In this document: in pieces, positions 52,651 through 60,019 of the stretch | Layout: every line of letters begins with the position of its first letter | Numbering within the stretch: position 1 is the first letter of the stretch | Source: VFMC01 sp050248155 | Lineage (GTDB): Bacteria; Actinomycetota; Acidimicrobiia; Acidimicrobiales; Ilumatobacteraceae | Reading direction: 5' to 3' | NCBI GenBank assembly: GCA_050248155.1 | Contig: JBFWSW010000005.1 | Span: 1 to 64,000 of the forward strand | DNA: 64,000 nucleotides | Program-made: the position numbers and the translations under genes | The notes under the pieces: model-generated | Databases searched by the model: none | What the model was told of the DNA's origin: nothing | What the model saw: the letters and a program-made list of their open reading frames with translations, nothing else

Positions 52651-52663
52651 CCACAACCTGTGG
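52651..52663. promoter_or_regulatory. CCACA-N3-TGTGG element before RibD-like gene
   Basis: CCACAACCTGTGG, perfect arms, 39 bp before the start at 52703; a further degenerate copy (CCACAACGTGTCC) is at 52502-52514. Confidence 0.45.
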
Positions 52664-52702
52664 GCGACGCGCGGCGCACCGGCGATGACATGATCGTCGG
52701 TC

Positions 52703-53362
52703 ATGCGCCGGCTGCATCCCCACCCAGTGGAGCGAATCGGGGTCCTCGAGGCCTACGACGTCGATCGGCCGCGCCCGACGAGCCGTCCCTGGCTCGAGCT
52801 GTGCATGGTCGCGAGCGTCGACGGGTCGACCGTCATCGACCACCGATCGGGTGCACTGTCGAGCGACGCCGATCGAGAGGTGCTCTCCACCCTGCGCTCG
52901 CTCGCCGATGTCATCATCGTCGGCGCCGGCACCGTCCGCGCCGAAGGATACGGACCTCCACGCAAGGCCGGTCAACGCATCGGCGTCGTGTCCCGGCGCG
53001 GCGACGTCGACCTCACGACCCCACTGTTCACGAGCGGTGCAGGGTTTCTGATCGTCCCTCGTTCGGCACCCCCGCTGGCAGTCGACACCGTGCGTGCAGG
53101 CGAGCACGACGTCGACCTCGTCGAAGCCCTCGCCCAACTCGACGCCGACTTCGTGCACGCCGAGGGAGGCCCGTCGCTCAACGCGGCGCTCGCCGAGGCC
53201 GACGTGATCGACGAGCTCAACCTCACGATCAGCCCGCTGCTCGCAGGAGGGACCGGGCCGCGCGTCACGGCGGGGGCCGCCCAGTTCGTCCGCTCGCTCG
53301 AGCTCGCCCACGTGCTCGAGGACGCGAGCTTCTTGTTCACGCGCTACGTGCGTCGTCGCTAG
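52703..53362 (+). CDS. RibD C-terminal/dihydrofolate reductase-like protein
   Basis: 219 residues from ATG 52703. The fold's NADPH and substrate segments are LELCMVASVDGSTVIDHRSG, DVIIVGAGTVRAEGYGP and HAEGGPSLNAALAEADVIDELNLTISPLLAGG. This is the stand-alone reductase class related to the RibD reductase domain; true RibD needs a deaminase domain, which is absent. It might act in riboflavin-like or F420-like metabolism. Overlaps the convergent PPOX gene by 4 bp. Confidence 0.87.
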   Translation: MRRLHPHPVERIGVLEAYDVDRPRPTSRPWLELCMVASVDGSTVIDHRSGALSSDADREVLSTLRSLADVIIVGAGTVRAEGYGPPRKAGQRIGVVSRRGDVDLTTPLFTSGAGFLIVPRSAPPLAVDTVRAGEHDVDLVEALAQLDADFVHAEGGPSLNAALAEADVIDELNLTISPLLAGGTGPRVTAGAAQFVRSLELAHVLEDASFLFTRYVRRR

Positions 53363-53886
53363 CGAGCCTCGACGTCGGTGCTCTCTCCAGTCGCGCCCTC
53401 GCGACGGCGGTGGCGTACCACATCGGGCCGATCGGCCGACCACGACAACGTGTCCCAGGCGTCGTCACGAACCTGCTGCCACGCAGCCTCGGCGACCAGC
53501 AGCTCGAACATCGGCGACCCGGCGAGCGGTTCCGGATCGAGGTCGTGCGCCGCGCAGAACGCGCGCAGCGTCCGGTCGGCCGACTCGGGATCGAGCTGAT
53601 CGAGGCGACCCACCAGCTTGCCCTCCCCCGCCAGATCGTTCCGGTCGGCGATCGGCGCCAGCAACGAGACTCGCGGGTCGCGCAGCACGTCGGCGTGCTT
53701 GCGCGATCCGGGCATCATGCCCATGTACAGCCGACCCTCCACGAACGACACCTCGATCGGGCTGACCCGGGGCCACCCGTCGAGCCGGGTCGTGCCGAGG
53801 ATCCCCAACCCGGCAGCGGTCAGCCGCTCGGAGATGGGTCCGGCGACGGCGGGAGCAGCGGCGAGGAACTGATCAAAGGTCAACAT
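53359..53886 (-). CDS. PPOX-class pyridoxamine-5'-phosphate-oxidase-like protein
   Basis: About 175 residues from ATG 53886 (a GTG at 53916 is possible but would lie inside the palindrome). Split-barrel motifs: GLGILGTTRLDGWPRVSPIEVSFVEGRLYMGMMPGSRKHADVLRDPRVSLLAP. Flavin or F420 cofactor is expected. Divergent from a WYL regulator 64 bp away with a palindrome between them, suggesting that the regulator controls it. Confidence 0.87.
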   Translation of the reverse strand: MLTFDQFLAAAPAVAGPISERLTAAGLGILGTTRLDGWPRVSPIEVSFVEGRLYMGMMPGSRKHADVLRDPRVSLLAPIADRNDLAGEGKLVGRLDQLDPESADRTLRAFCAAHDLDPEPLAGSPMFELLVAEAAWQQVRDDAWDTLSWSADRPDVVRHRRREGATGESTDVEAR

Positions 53887-53909
53887 GCCACCATCGTGCC
53901 GATCGGTCA

Positions 53910-53926
53910 CTGACACCTTCTGTCAG
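53910..53926. promoter_or_regulatory. palindromic operator between PPOX and WYL genes
   Basis: CTGACA-CCTTC-TGTCAG, a perfect 6-bp inverted repeat with a 5-nt centre, 23 bp upstream of the PPOX start and 11 bp upstream of the TACCGT -10 candidate of the regulator. Confidence 0.6.
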
Positions 53927-53936
53927 CCACCTCGGA

Positions 53937-53942
53937 TACCGT
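53937..53942 (+). promoter_or_regulatory. -10 element of leaderless WYL regulator gene
   Basis: TACCGT followed by 7 nt (TCCGGAG) and the GTG start at 53950. Confidence 0.4.
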
Positions 53943-53949
53943 TCCGGAG

Positions 53950-54963
53950 GTGCGTGCCGGTCGCCTCGTCCAGCTCGTGTTGCTGCTCCAACGCAGCGGG
54001 CACGTCACGGCGGCGTGGCTCGCTCACGAGCTCGAGGTGTCGGTGCGCACCGTGTACCGCGACATCGAGGCGCTGAGCGGCATCGGAATCCCGGTGCTCA
54101 CGTCGAGCGGACCCGGTGGCGGGGTCAGCTTGCTCGACGGCTACCAGACGCGACTCACGGGGCTGACCGGCGCCGAAGCCGGCGCGCTGGGACTCGCGGG
54201 AGTGCCCGAGGTGGCCGCGCAACTCGGCATGCGGTCACTCCTCATGGCCGCGCAGGCAAAGGTGGATGCCGCGCTGCCCCCGGAGCTCCGGCAGCGGTCG
54301 ATGCGGCTGCGCGAGCGGTTCCTCGTCGACGCCCCGGGCTGGTTCGAGCAAGCCGACCCGCCGACCTTCCTCGAGCCGATCAGCGCTGCGGTGTGGGACG
54401 GCCGGCAGCTCGAGATCCGCTACGAGCGATCGGGCACGGTCGTGCGGCGCCGCGTCGATCCGCTCGGCCTGGTCCTGAAAGGTGCGCGTTGGTACGTGGT
54501 CGCGGTCGGCCGGCGTCCGGCGGGGCTGCGGCTCTACCGCGTCGACCGCGTCCGGGGCGTGCGCACGCTCGCCGACGCAGTCGTCCGGCCCGATGGCTTC
54601 GACCTCGCGATCGCCTGGGGTGAGCTCGGTCGCGACTTCGACCGGCACCTCCGACGTGTCGCCGTGCGCATCGCGATGCCGGCCGACGAGCTCTGGCGGC
54701 TCCGCCACGCGTTGACCGGGCCCGCCGCAGAGGAGGCCGCGTCCACGGCGAGCGACCATCCCGATGGGCGGCGGGTCATGACCGTTCACTCCGAGTCGGT
54801 GGAGGTGGCCCACGACGAGCTCGTGCGTCTGGGTCGGCACGTGGAGGTGCTCGAACCACCCGAGCTTCGTGCGATGCTCGCCGAGACTGCGACGGTGATG
54901 GCTGAACGCCACCGAGGCCAGGTGACCGCCGCGGTCAGGCGGGCGCCGACTGCAGCTTCTTGA
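53950..54963 (+). CDS. WYL-domain transcriptional regulator (HTH_11)
   Basis: 337 residues. N-terminal winged helix LVQLVLLLQRSGHVTAAWLAHELEVSVRTVYRDIEALSGIGIPV with a basic wing (GGGVSLLDGYQT), then a WYL domain (about 150-230): RQLEIRYERSGTVVRRRVDPLGLVLKGARWYVVAVGRR, with the Y-V-V in the W-Y-L position. WYL domains bind nucleotides or nucleic acid and often sense cellular stress. It is likely autoregulated and controls the divergent PPOX gene through the palindrome at 53910. Its 3' end overlaps nrdR by 29 bp, convergent. Confidence 0.9.
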   Translation: MRAGRLVQLVLLLQRSGHVTAAWLAHELEVSVRTVYRDIEALSGIGIPVLTSSGPGGGVSLLDGYQTRLTGLTGAEAGALGLAGVPEVAAQLGMRSLLMAAQAKVDAALPPELRQRSMRLRERFLVDAPGWFEQADPPTFLEPISAAVWDGRQLEIRYERSGTVVRRRVDPLGLVLKGARWYVVAVGRRPAGLRLYRVDRVRGVRTLADAVVRPDGFDLAIAWGELGRDFDRHLRRVAVRIAMPADELWRLRHALTGPAAEEAASTASDHPDGRRVMTVHSESVEVAHDELVRLGRHVEVLEPPELRAMLAETATVMAERHRGQVTAAVRRAPTAAS

Positions 54964-55399
54964 GCAGCACCAGTTCGCGCTGGAAATCGGCCGCCGCGTC
55001 GAACCCCTTGTAGACAGAGGCGAACCGGAGGTACACGACCTCGTCGAGCGAGCGCAGCCGTTCGAGCACCGCGAGGCCGATCATCTGACTGCTGACCTCG
55101 CCGGTGACGAGGCGCATCTCGTCCTCGACCTGCTCGGCCACCTGCTCGATCTGCTCGGCCGAGATCGGACGGCCCTTGCCGGCTGCGGCGACACCGGCCA
55201 CGATCTTCGAGCGGTCGAAGGGCTCGCGGCCACCGTTCGACTTCGAGATGACGAGCGGAGTGGTCTCGAGTCGCTCGTAGGTCGTGAAGCGATGGCCGCA
55301 CTGCGTGCACGAGCGGCGACGCCGGATGGCCGCGCCCTCCTCGGACTCGCGCGAATCGATCACCTTGGTGTCGTCGGCGCGGCAACGGGGACATCGCAT
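54935..55399 (-). CDS. nrdR: transcriptional repressor NrdR
   Basis: 154 residues, standard length. Zinc ribbon MRCPRC…SCTQCGHRFTTYE (C3, C6, C31, C34), then the ATP-cone (about 49-139; VISKSNGGREPFDRSKI, VEDEMRLVTGEVSSQMIG, RFASVYKGFD). NrdR senses dATP/ATP and represses ribonucleotide reductase genes by binding paired boxes; candidate boxes lie in the nrdJ leader about 2.7 kb away. Gene order LysM gene-nrdR next to lexA is conserved in actinobacteria. Confidence 0.98.
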   Translation of the reverse strand: MRCPRCRADDTKVIDSRESEEGAAIRRRRSCTQCGHRFTTYERLETTPLVISKSNGGREPFDRSKIVAGVAAAGKGRPISAEQIEQVAEQVEDEMRLVTGEVSSQMIGLAVLERLRSLDEVVYLRFASVYKGFDAAADFQRELVLLKKLQSAPA

Positions 55400-55446
55400 G
55401 GGCCGTCAATGTAGCTCGCCCGACTGGGCGATGACCGGGCGGTTCG

Positions 55447-55824
55447 TCAGGGCAGCGAGAGCCGCTGGCCGACGTCGATCCGGGTACCACCGTTCAGCGT
55501 GACGAGCGCATCGACGACCTCGGCCGTGTCAGCGTCGGGGTATTGGTGCTCGGCGATCGACCAGAGCGTGTCACCCGATTGGACGACATAGGTCACGGAT
55601 CGGCCGATCGTGGGGACGGAGGCAGGGTCGTCCCCCCGATCGGCCAGACCGTGTTGGGTCACCGACACGAGCGACACCACGAACGTCACGACGAACGCCA
55701 GCGCGCCGACGCGCCGGCGGACGTAGGTGGCCCGTGAGCGCCGATGGCCGGCGAGCCCTGCCGGGAGGCGAACCTGGAAGTGGTCGTGCTGGCGACCCGA
55801 CGTGGGGGCAAAGGTGATGGCCAT
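55447..55824 (-). CDS. SOS-inducible LysM membrane protein (ChiZ/DivS/YneA-like)
   Basis: 125 residues from ATG 55824, preceded by GAGGAAGG. One membrane helix (RRVGALAFVVTFVVSLVSV), then a C-terminal LysM domain: VTYVVQSGDTLWSIAEHQYPDADTAEVVDALVTLNGGTRIDVGQRLSLP. The position, divergent from lexA with SOS boxes between and followed by nrdR, is that of mycobacterial Rv2719c (ChiZ) and analogous to YneA, which halt cell division after DNA damage. The assignment rests on synteny, topology and LysM. Confidence 0.85.
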   Translation of the reverse strand: MAITFAPTSGRQHDHFQVRLPAGLAGHRRSRATYVRRRVGALAFVVTFVVSLVSVTQHGLADRGDDPASVPTIGRSVTYVVQSGDTLWSIAEHQYPDADTAEVVDALVTLNGGTRIDVGQRLSLP

Positions 55825-55874
55825 GTCGTTCCGGGTCCTTCCTCGATCGGCGGGCCCGTTCGGCCGGGGAGGAC

Positions 55875-55957
55875 CGAACGGATGTTCGCCAGTATGCCGA
55901 ACGCATGTTCGTCCGTCAAGCCCACGATCGAACGCGCGTTGCACGAACGAATGTTTG
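55875..55957. promoter_or_regulatory. cluster of four LexA (SOS) boxes
   Basis: CGAACGGATGTTCG at 55875-55888, CGAACGCATGTTCG at 55898-55911, CGAACGAATGTTTG at 55944-55957 and a weaker CGAACGCGCGTTGC at 55929-55942. All match the actinobacterial CGAAC-N4-GTTCG operator; the first two are perfect. They control both the LysM gene and lexA. Confidence 0.88.
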
Positions 55958-55983
55958 ACCTGGCGAGCGAACACGCGTACGCT
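55955..55983 (+). promoter_or_regulatory. lexA promoter
   Basis: TTGACC (55955-55960), 17-bp spacer, TACGCT (55978-55983), then 7 nt to the ATG at 55991, so the transcript is probably leaderless. The third SOS box overlaps the -35. Confidence 0.75.
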
Positions 55984-55990
55984 GACCCAC

Positions 55991-56641
55991 ATGGCTGAAT
56001 CGACGTCCCGCAGCTCGTCCGCACTCACCACCCGGCAGCGAGGCATCCTCGACGTCATCGAGACCTCGATGCGCGAGCGCGGGTACCCGCCGAGCGTCCG
56101 CGAGATCGGCGAGTCGGTCGGGCTCACCTCGCCCTCCACCGTGCACAGCCACCTCGCATCGCTCGAGCGGATGGGCTACCTGCGGCGCGACCCCACCAAG
56201 CCCCGCGCGCTCGAGGTGCGCTTCGACCCATCGTCGGGGGCGGCGATCGAGCGGCGACACGTGCGCCACGTCCCCCTCGTCGGCGACGTCGCCGCCGGCA
56301 CCGACGTGCTCGCCCAGGAGAACGTCGAGGAGCTCTATCCCCTGCCCGAGGACTTCACCGGCACGGGCGAGCTCTTCATGCTCCGGGTGCGTGGCGACTC
56401 GATGATCGGCGCAGGCATCATGGATGGCGACTTCGTCGTGTGCCGCGCCCAGCCCACGGCCGACAACGGACAGATCGTGGTCGCGGGCATCCCCGGCGAC
56501 GAGGCGACCGTGAAGACCTACCAGCGCAGCGGCGCGACCGTCACCCTGGTCCCGGCGAACGATCGTCTCGACCCGATGGTGTTCGGCGCCGACGACGTCA
56601 CGATCTACGGCCGCGTCGTCACCGTCATGCGTCGCCTCTGA
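55991..56641 (+). CDS. lexA: LexA repressor
   Basis: 216 residues. N-terminal winged helix (LTTRQRGILDVIETSMRERGYPPSVREIGESVGL…STVHSHLASLERMGYL) and C-terminal S24 protease domain: cleavage site VAAG (A102-G103), nucleophile in RGDSMIGAGI (S137) and base in EATVKTYQR (K175). RecA-stimulated self-cleavage releases the SOS regulon. It binds the four boxes upstream and so represses itself and the LysM gene. Converges with a hypothetical gene 16 bp downstream. Confidence 0.98.
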   Translation: MAESTSRSSSALTTRQRGILDVIETSMRERGYPPSVREIGESVGLTSPSTVHSHLASLERMGYLRRDPTKPRALEVRFDPSSGAAIERRHVRHVPLVGDVAAGTDVLAQENVEELYPLPEDFTGTGELFMLRVRGDSMIGAGIMDGDFVVCRAQPTADNGQIVVAGIPGDEATVKTYQRSGATVTLVPANDRLDPMVFGADDVTIYGRVVTVMRRL

Positions 56642-56657
56642 CGGCGGAACGACGCGA

Positions 56658-57533
56658 TCAGCTGGTGGGCGGCGCCGGCCAGCTCGGAGGTCCGGGTGGC
56701 GGCGACGGGGGCTGCCCCGTCGGTGGCCGCGGAGGAGCGGGCTGCGCCGGCGGCCACGCGACCGTGGGAGGCGGCGGGGCCACCGGAGCCTGCGGTGCGG
56801 GCGCGTACGCCGTCGGAGGGACGCCGTATGGCGACGTGGGCGCAAGTGGCGCTGCCGGCGGCCGGCGGCGGCGCAGCCCGAGGATCAGCATCAGGCCACC
56901 GATCACGATGCCTGCCGCCAGGGCACCGATGCCCGAGGTGCGCAGGCTGTCGGCGTCCTTCTTGGGGTTCTTGCCGATCGCGATCGCGAAGTCCGACTCG
57001 CTCGACGTGACCGTCACCTCGTAGTCGCCGGCGCGGTCGATCTCGACCGACGCGATCGATTGCCCGACGAAGCCACCCGCGTCGTAGTCCTTGCCGGTGT
57101 CGTCGGTGAGGTCGATCTCGTCGCCGTCCTCGGTGCGCAAGCTGACATCGACTGCGGGCAGCACGTCTCCCTCGAACCGGTAGTCGGTGTCGGTGTTCGG
57201 GCAGTTGCCGCGCACGTCGCCGATCGAACCCTCGGTCTCGACGTAGACGGTGAACGTGCCGGTCTCGTCGAACTCGAGCGCGGTGGTGCAGCCGATCGGC
57301 GCTCGCGCCAGGTTCTCGACCGCTTCGTCGTAGTTGGTGCCGCTGGCCAGGATCATGACGATGCCGGCAGCCACGCCTGCGGCGAGCACGAGGGCTCCCG
57401 CGGCGATCAGCCCCGTCCGACGTCCGCCGGGGGCACTGGGCGCGAACGGAGCCGCCGGCTGTTGCACCATCGGGGGTGCGGTGCCGTAGTACGGATTCGG
57501 GTCACCTGACGGCGGGAACTGCTGAGATGTCAT
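56658..57533 (-). CDS. Pro-rich two-helix membrane protein of unknown function
   Basis: 291 residues: a Pro/Gln-rich N-terminus (about 1-38), a membrane helix (LIAAGALVLAAGVAAGIVMIL), an outside domain of about 125 residues with a cysteine pair (IGCTTALEFDETGTF…GNCPNTDTDYRF), a second helix (GIGALAAGIVIGGLMLILGL) and a Pro-rich cytoplasmic tail (about 230-291). The outer domain resembles a beta sandwich (VSLRTEDGDEIDLTD, SVEIDRAGDYEVTVTSSES). Its ATG touches the dapC stop with no gap, implying co-translation. No function recognised. Confidence 0.75.
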   Translation of the reverse strand: MTSQQFPPSGDPNPYYGTAPPMVQQPAAPFAPSAPGGRRTGLIAAGALVLAAGVAAGIVMILASGTNYDEAVENLARAPIGCTTALEFDETGTFTVYVETEGSIGDVRGNCPNTDTDYRFEGDVLPAVDVSLRTEDGDEIDLTDDTGKDYDAGGFVGQSIASVEIDRAGDYEVTVTSSESDFAIAIGKNPKKDADSLRTSGIGALAAGIVIGGLMLILGLRRRRPPAAPLAPTSPYGVPPTAYAPAPQAPVAPPPPTVAWPPAQPAPPRPPTGQPPSPPPGPPSWPAPPTS

Positions 57534-58661
57534 TCACTGCACCCCCAGTCGCTGGGCGACCTGTTCGATTCGATCATCTGGTTGTACCACGGCGACCCGG
57601 ACGTTGTTGGCACCACCCGCACCGTAGAAGTCACCTGGGCTGACGAGCGCACCGCCTTCGCGGGCCAGACGCTCGGCGAACTCCCACCCGTCACCCGCGT
57701 CGAACCACAGGTAGAAGCCACCGGCAGGAAGCGGGATGTCGAGCCCCGACCACGCTCCGAGGATGCCGGCCACACGCTCGAGCCGACGGTGATACCGGTC
57801 GCGCTGCACCTGCACGTGCGCGTCGTCGGCGAGCGCTGCCTCGCCCGCCGCCTGCGCGGGACCGGGCACCATCATCCCTGCGTGCTTGCGCACCTCCTTC
57901 AGGTACGTCACGAGCTCGACGTCGCCCGCGTAGAACCCGACGCGCACTCCGGCGAGGTTCGATCGCTTCGACAGCGAGTGCACGGCGACGACGCCATCGG
58001 TGCCTTGCTCGAGCACCGTCCGCCCGCGGCCGTCCCACGTGAACTCGACGTAGCACTCGTCGCTGAAGACCGGCACGTCGTGCGCACGTCCCCAAGCAGC
58101 CGCCGCGTCGAGGTCGCTCAGTGCGCCCGTGGGATTGGACGGGCTGTTCACCCACAGCATCAGCGCGCGCGCTGCGTCGGCGGGCTCGATCGCATCGAGG
58201 TCGATGCCTCCGTCGGGGGCCGCCGGCACCGCGACCGGGCGGCATCCGCCGAGGATCGCGCCCATCTCGTAGGTGGGATACGACACCGCGGGATAGAGCA
58301 CGGTGTCGCGGCCAGGGCTGCGCAGCTTGAGGTACTGCGGGGTCGACGACACGAACTCCTTCGTCCCGATGCACGTCGCGATCTGGTCGAGCGACACGTC
58401 GACGTCGAAGCGAGACGAGATCCACGTGCGAATGGCGCCTCGCAGCCGAGGGGTGCCGATGCTCGGTGGATAGCCGCGCTCGCTGTCGGACGACGCGAGC
58501 GCGGCGACCACTGCCGGAGGAGGCGGGTCGCAGGGCGTACCCACGGACAGATCGACGAGGCCTCCGTCGTGCTCGGTGCACAGCTTGGCGAGCCGATCGA
58601 GGCGGTCGTAGGGGTACGGCGGGGGGACGAAGCCCTCGACGGGCGAGTCAACGTGCGACAT
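57534..58661 (-). CDS. dapC: succinyldiaminopimelate transaminase
   Basis: 375 residues, class I/II aminotransferase fold: GYPPSIGTPRLRGAIRTW, the cofactor-contacting YPTYEMG, NSPSNPTGALSD, FSDECYVEFTW and the PLP lysine in SLSKRSNLAG (K232). The GFVPPPYPYDRLDRL start and FVSSTPQYLKLRSPGRDTV are typical of actinobacterial DapC, acting in lysine/DAP synthesis by the succinylase route. dapF lies a few genes upstream. The aminotransferase class is certain, the DapC subclass likely. Confidence 0.88.
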   Translation of the reverse strand: MSHVDSPVEGFVPPPYPYDRLDRLAKLCTEHDGGLVDLSVGTPCDPPPPAVVAALASSDSERGYPPSIGTPRLRGAIRTWISSRFDVDVSLDQIATCIGTKEFVSSTPQYLKLRSPGRDTVLYPAVSYPTYEMGAILGGCRPVAVPAAPDGGIDLDAIEPADAARALMLWVNSPSNPTGALSDLDAAAAWGRAHDVPVFSDECYVEFTWDGRGRTVLEQGTDGVVAVHSLSKRSNLAGVRVGFYAGDVELVTYLKEVRKHAGMMVPGPAQAAGEAALADDAHVQVQRDRYHRRLERVAGILGAWSGLDIPLPAGGFYLWFDAGDGWEFAERLAREGGALVSPGDFYGAGGANNVRVAVVQPDDRIEQVAQRLGVQ

Positions 58662-58708
58662 GCGCGACCCATTGTGTCATCGTCGCCGGCGTTCGCATCT
58701 GCCGATGG

Positions 58709-60019
58709 TCAGTCGTGCGCGTCGACGAGGAACTCGGCGAGCCGTCCGGCGGACGCGTCGCCGAGGCGGGCACGGATGCGCACGCCGCCCTCCTCGTTCG
58801 AGGTGGACACCACCTCACCCTCACGGTGCACCGACGCCAGCACGTCGCCCCGGTCGTAGGGCACGAGCAGCTCGACGGGAGCCGTGATCGCCCGCAGGCG
58901 ATCGCCGAGCGTCGCGAGGAAGACGTCGATCCCCTCCCCCGTCGCTGCGCTGATCGCCACCGACCCCTCGTGTTCGGACATCAGCTGCTTCGCCACGTCG
59001 CCGGCCACGTCGCACTTGTTGAACACGATCAGCTCGGGGATCCGGTCGGCACCGATCTCGGCCAACACCCCGCGGACCGCGGTGATCTGACCCTCTGGGT
59101 CGGGGGCGGAGCTGTCGACGACGTGCACGAGGAAGTCGGCCTCCGTCGCCACCTCGAGTGTGCCCTTGAACGCCTCGATCAGCCCATGGGGCAGCCGGCG
59201 CACGAAACCGACTGTGTCGGTGAGCAGCACGGGCTCGCCGCCCGGGAGCGAGAGGCGACGCGTGGTGGGATCGAGCGTGGCGAAGAGCCGGTCCTCGACG
59301 AGGACGCCCGCATGGGTGAGCCGGTTGAGCAACGTGCTCTTGCCGGCGTTGGTGTACCCGACGATCGTGACTGCTGCCAGCCCGCTGCGCGCCCGGCTCT
59401 TGCGTTGCAGGTGACGCGTCTCTCGCAGGTGCTGCAGATCCTGCTCGAGCCGGGTGATGCGGCGCATCAGCGTGCGGCGGTCGGTCTCGAGCTTGGTCTC
59501 GCCCTTGCCACGGGTGCGGGTGCCGATGCCACCGCTCTGCTGGGACAGGTTGCCCTTCGTGCCGCGGCGCAACCGCGGCAGGCGGTAGCGCAGCAGGGCG
59601 AGCTCGACCTGGGCGCGCCCCTCGAGGGTGTGCGCGTTCTGGCCGAAGATGTCGAGGATGACCGCGGTGCGATCGATCGCTGTGCGACCGAGCAGCTTCT
59701 CGAGGTTGAACTGCTGGGCCGGGCTGAGCTCGTTGTCGAACACCACCGTGTCGGCGTCGACATCGAGGCACAGCTGGCGCAGCTCCTCCACCTTGCCCTT
59801 GCCGATGAACCACGCCGGGTCGGGCGCGTCTCGGCGTTGCACGATGCGGGCGACCTCGTCGGCCCCTGCGGTGTCGACGAGCAGCGCGAGCTCGTCGAGC
59901 CCGGCGTCGGTGTCGTCGTCGGAGTGGCCCGGGAACGTGACGCCGACGAGCACGATGCGTTCACGCTTCGTTCGCTCGATGAGCGTCTGGCCGAGTGCTT
60001 CGTTGTACGGGTTGCTCAT
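58709..60019 (-). CDS. hflX: GTPase HflX
   Basis: 436 residues. N-terminal HflX subdomain (WFIGKGKVEELRQLC, VVFDNELSPAQQFNLEKLLG, DRTAVILDIFGQNAHTLEGRAQVELA), the linker GTRTRGKGETKLETDRR, and a GTPase domain: G1 GYTNAGKST (221-229), G3 DTVGF, G4 NKCD (334-337), G5 SAATGEGI. HflX splits stalled 70S ribosomes. Its ATG overlaps the dapF stop by 4 bp. Confidence 0.97.
   Translation of the reverse strand: MSNPYNEALGQTLIERTKRERIVLVGVTFPGHSDDDTDAGLDELALLVDTAGADEVARIVQRRDAPDPAWFIGKGKVEELRQLCLDVDADTVVFDNELSPAQQFNLEKLLGRTAIDRTAVILDIFGQNAHTLEGRAQVELALLRYRLPRLRRGTKGNLSQQSGGIGTRTRGKGETKLETDRRTLMRRITRLEQDLQHLRETRHLQRKSRARSGLAAVTIVGYTNAGKSTLLNRLTHAGVLVEDRLFATLDPTTRRLSLPGGEPVLLTDTVGFVRRLPHGLIEAFKGTLEVATEADFLVHVVDSSAPDPEGQITAVRGVLAEIGADRIPELIVFNKCDVAGDVAKQLMSEHEGSVAISAATGEGIDVFLATLGDRLRAITAPVELLVPYDRGDVLASVHREGEVVSTSNEEGGVRIRARLGDASAGRLAEFLVDAHD

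Larger units (their letters stand above)
52224..52702. other. 479-bp nrdJ control region, no gene seen
   Basis: The longest non-coding stretch in the window. It holds a strong minus-strand promoter (52378-52405), four copies of a CCACA-N3-TGTGG-like repeat (52304, 52346, 52502, 52651) and a 10-bp hairpin (52431-52455). Composition is markedly more AT-rich at 52365-52400. Reading frames across it have no family features. Confidence 0.6.

Noticed and set aside
52402..52704. Possible small gene in the nrdJ-RibD gap
   Set aside because: The frame overlaps promoter elements and repeats, has no domain features and no ribosome-binding site.
57582..58859. Long frames opposite dapC, hflX and other genes
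   Set aside because: These are mirror frames produced by high GC codon bias; none shows a recognisable domain.
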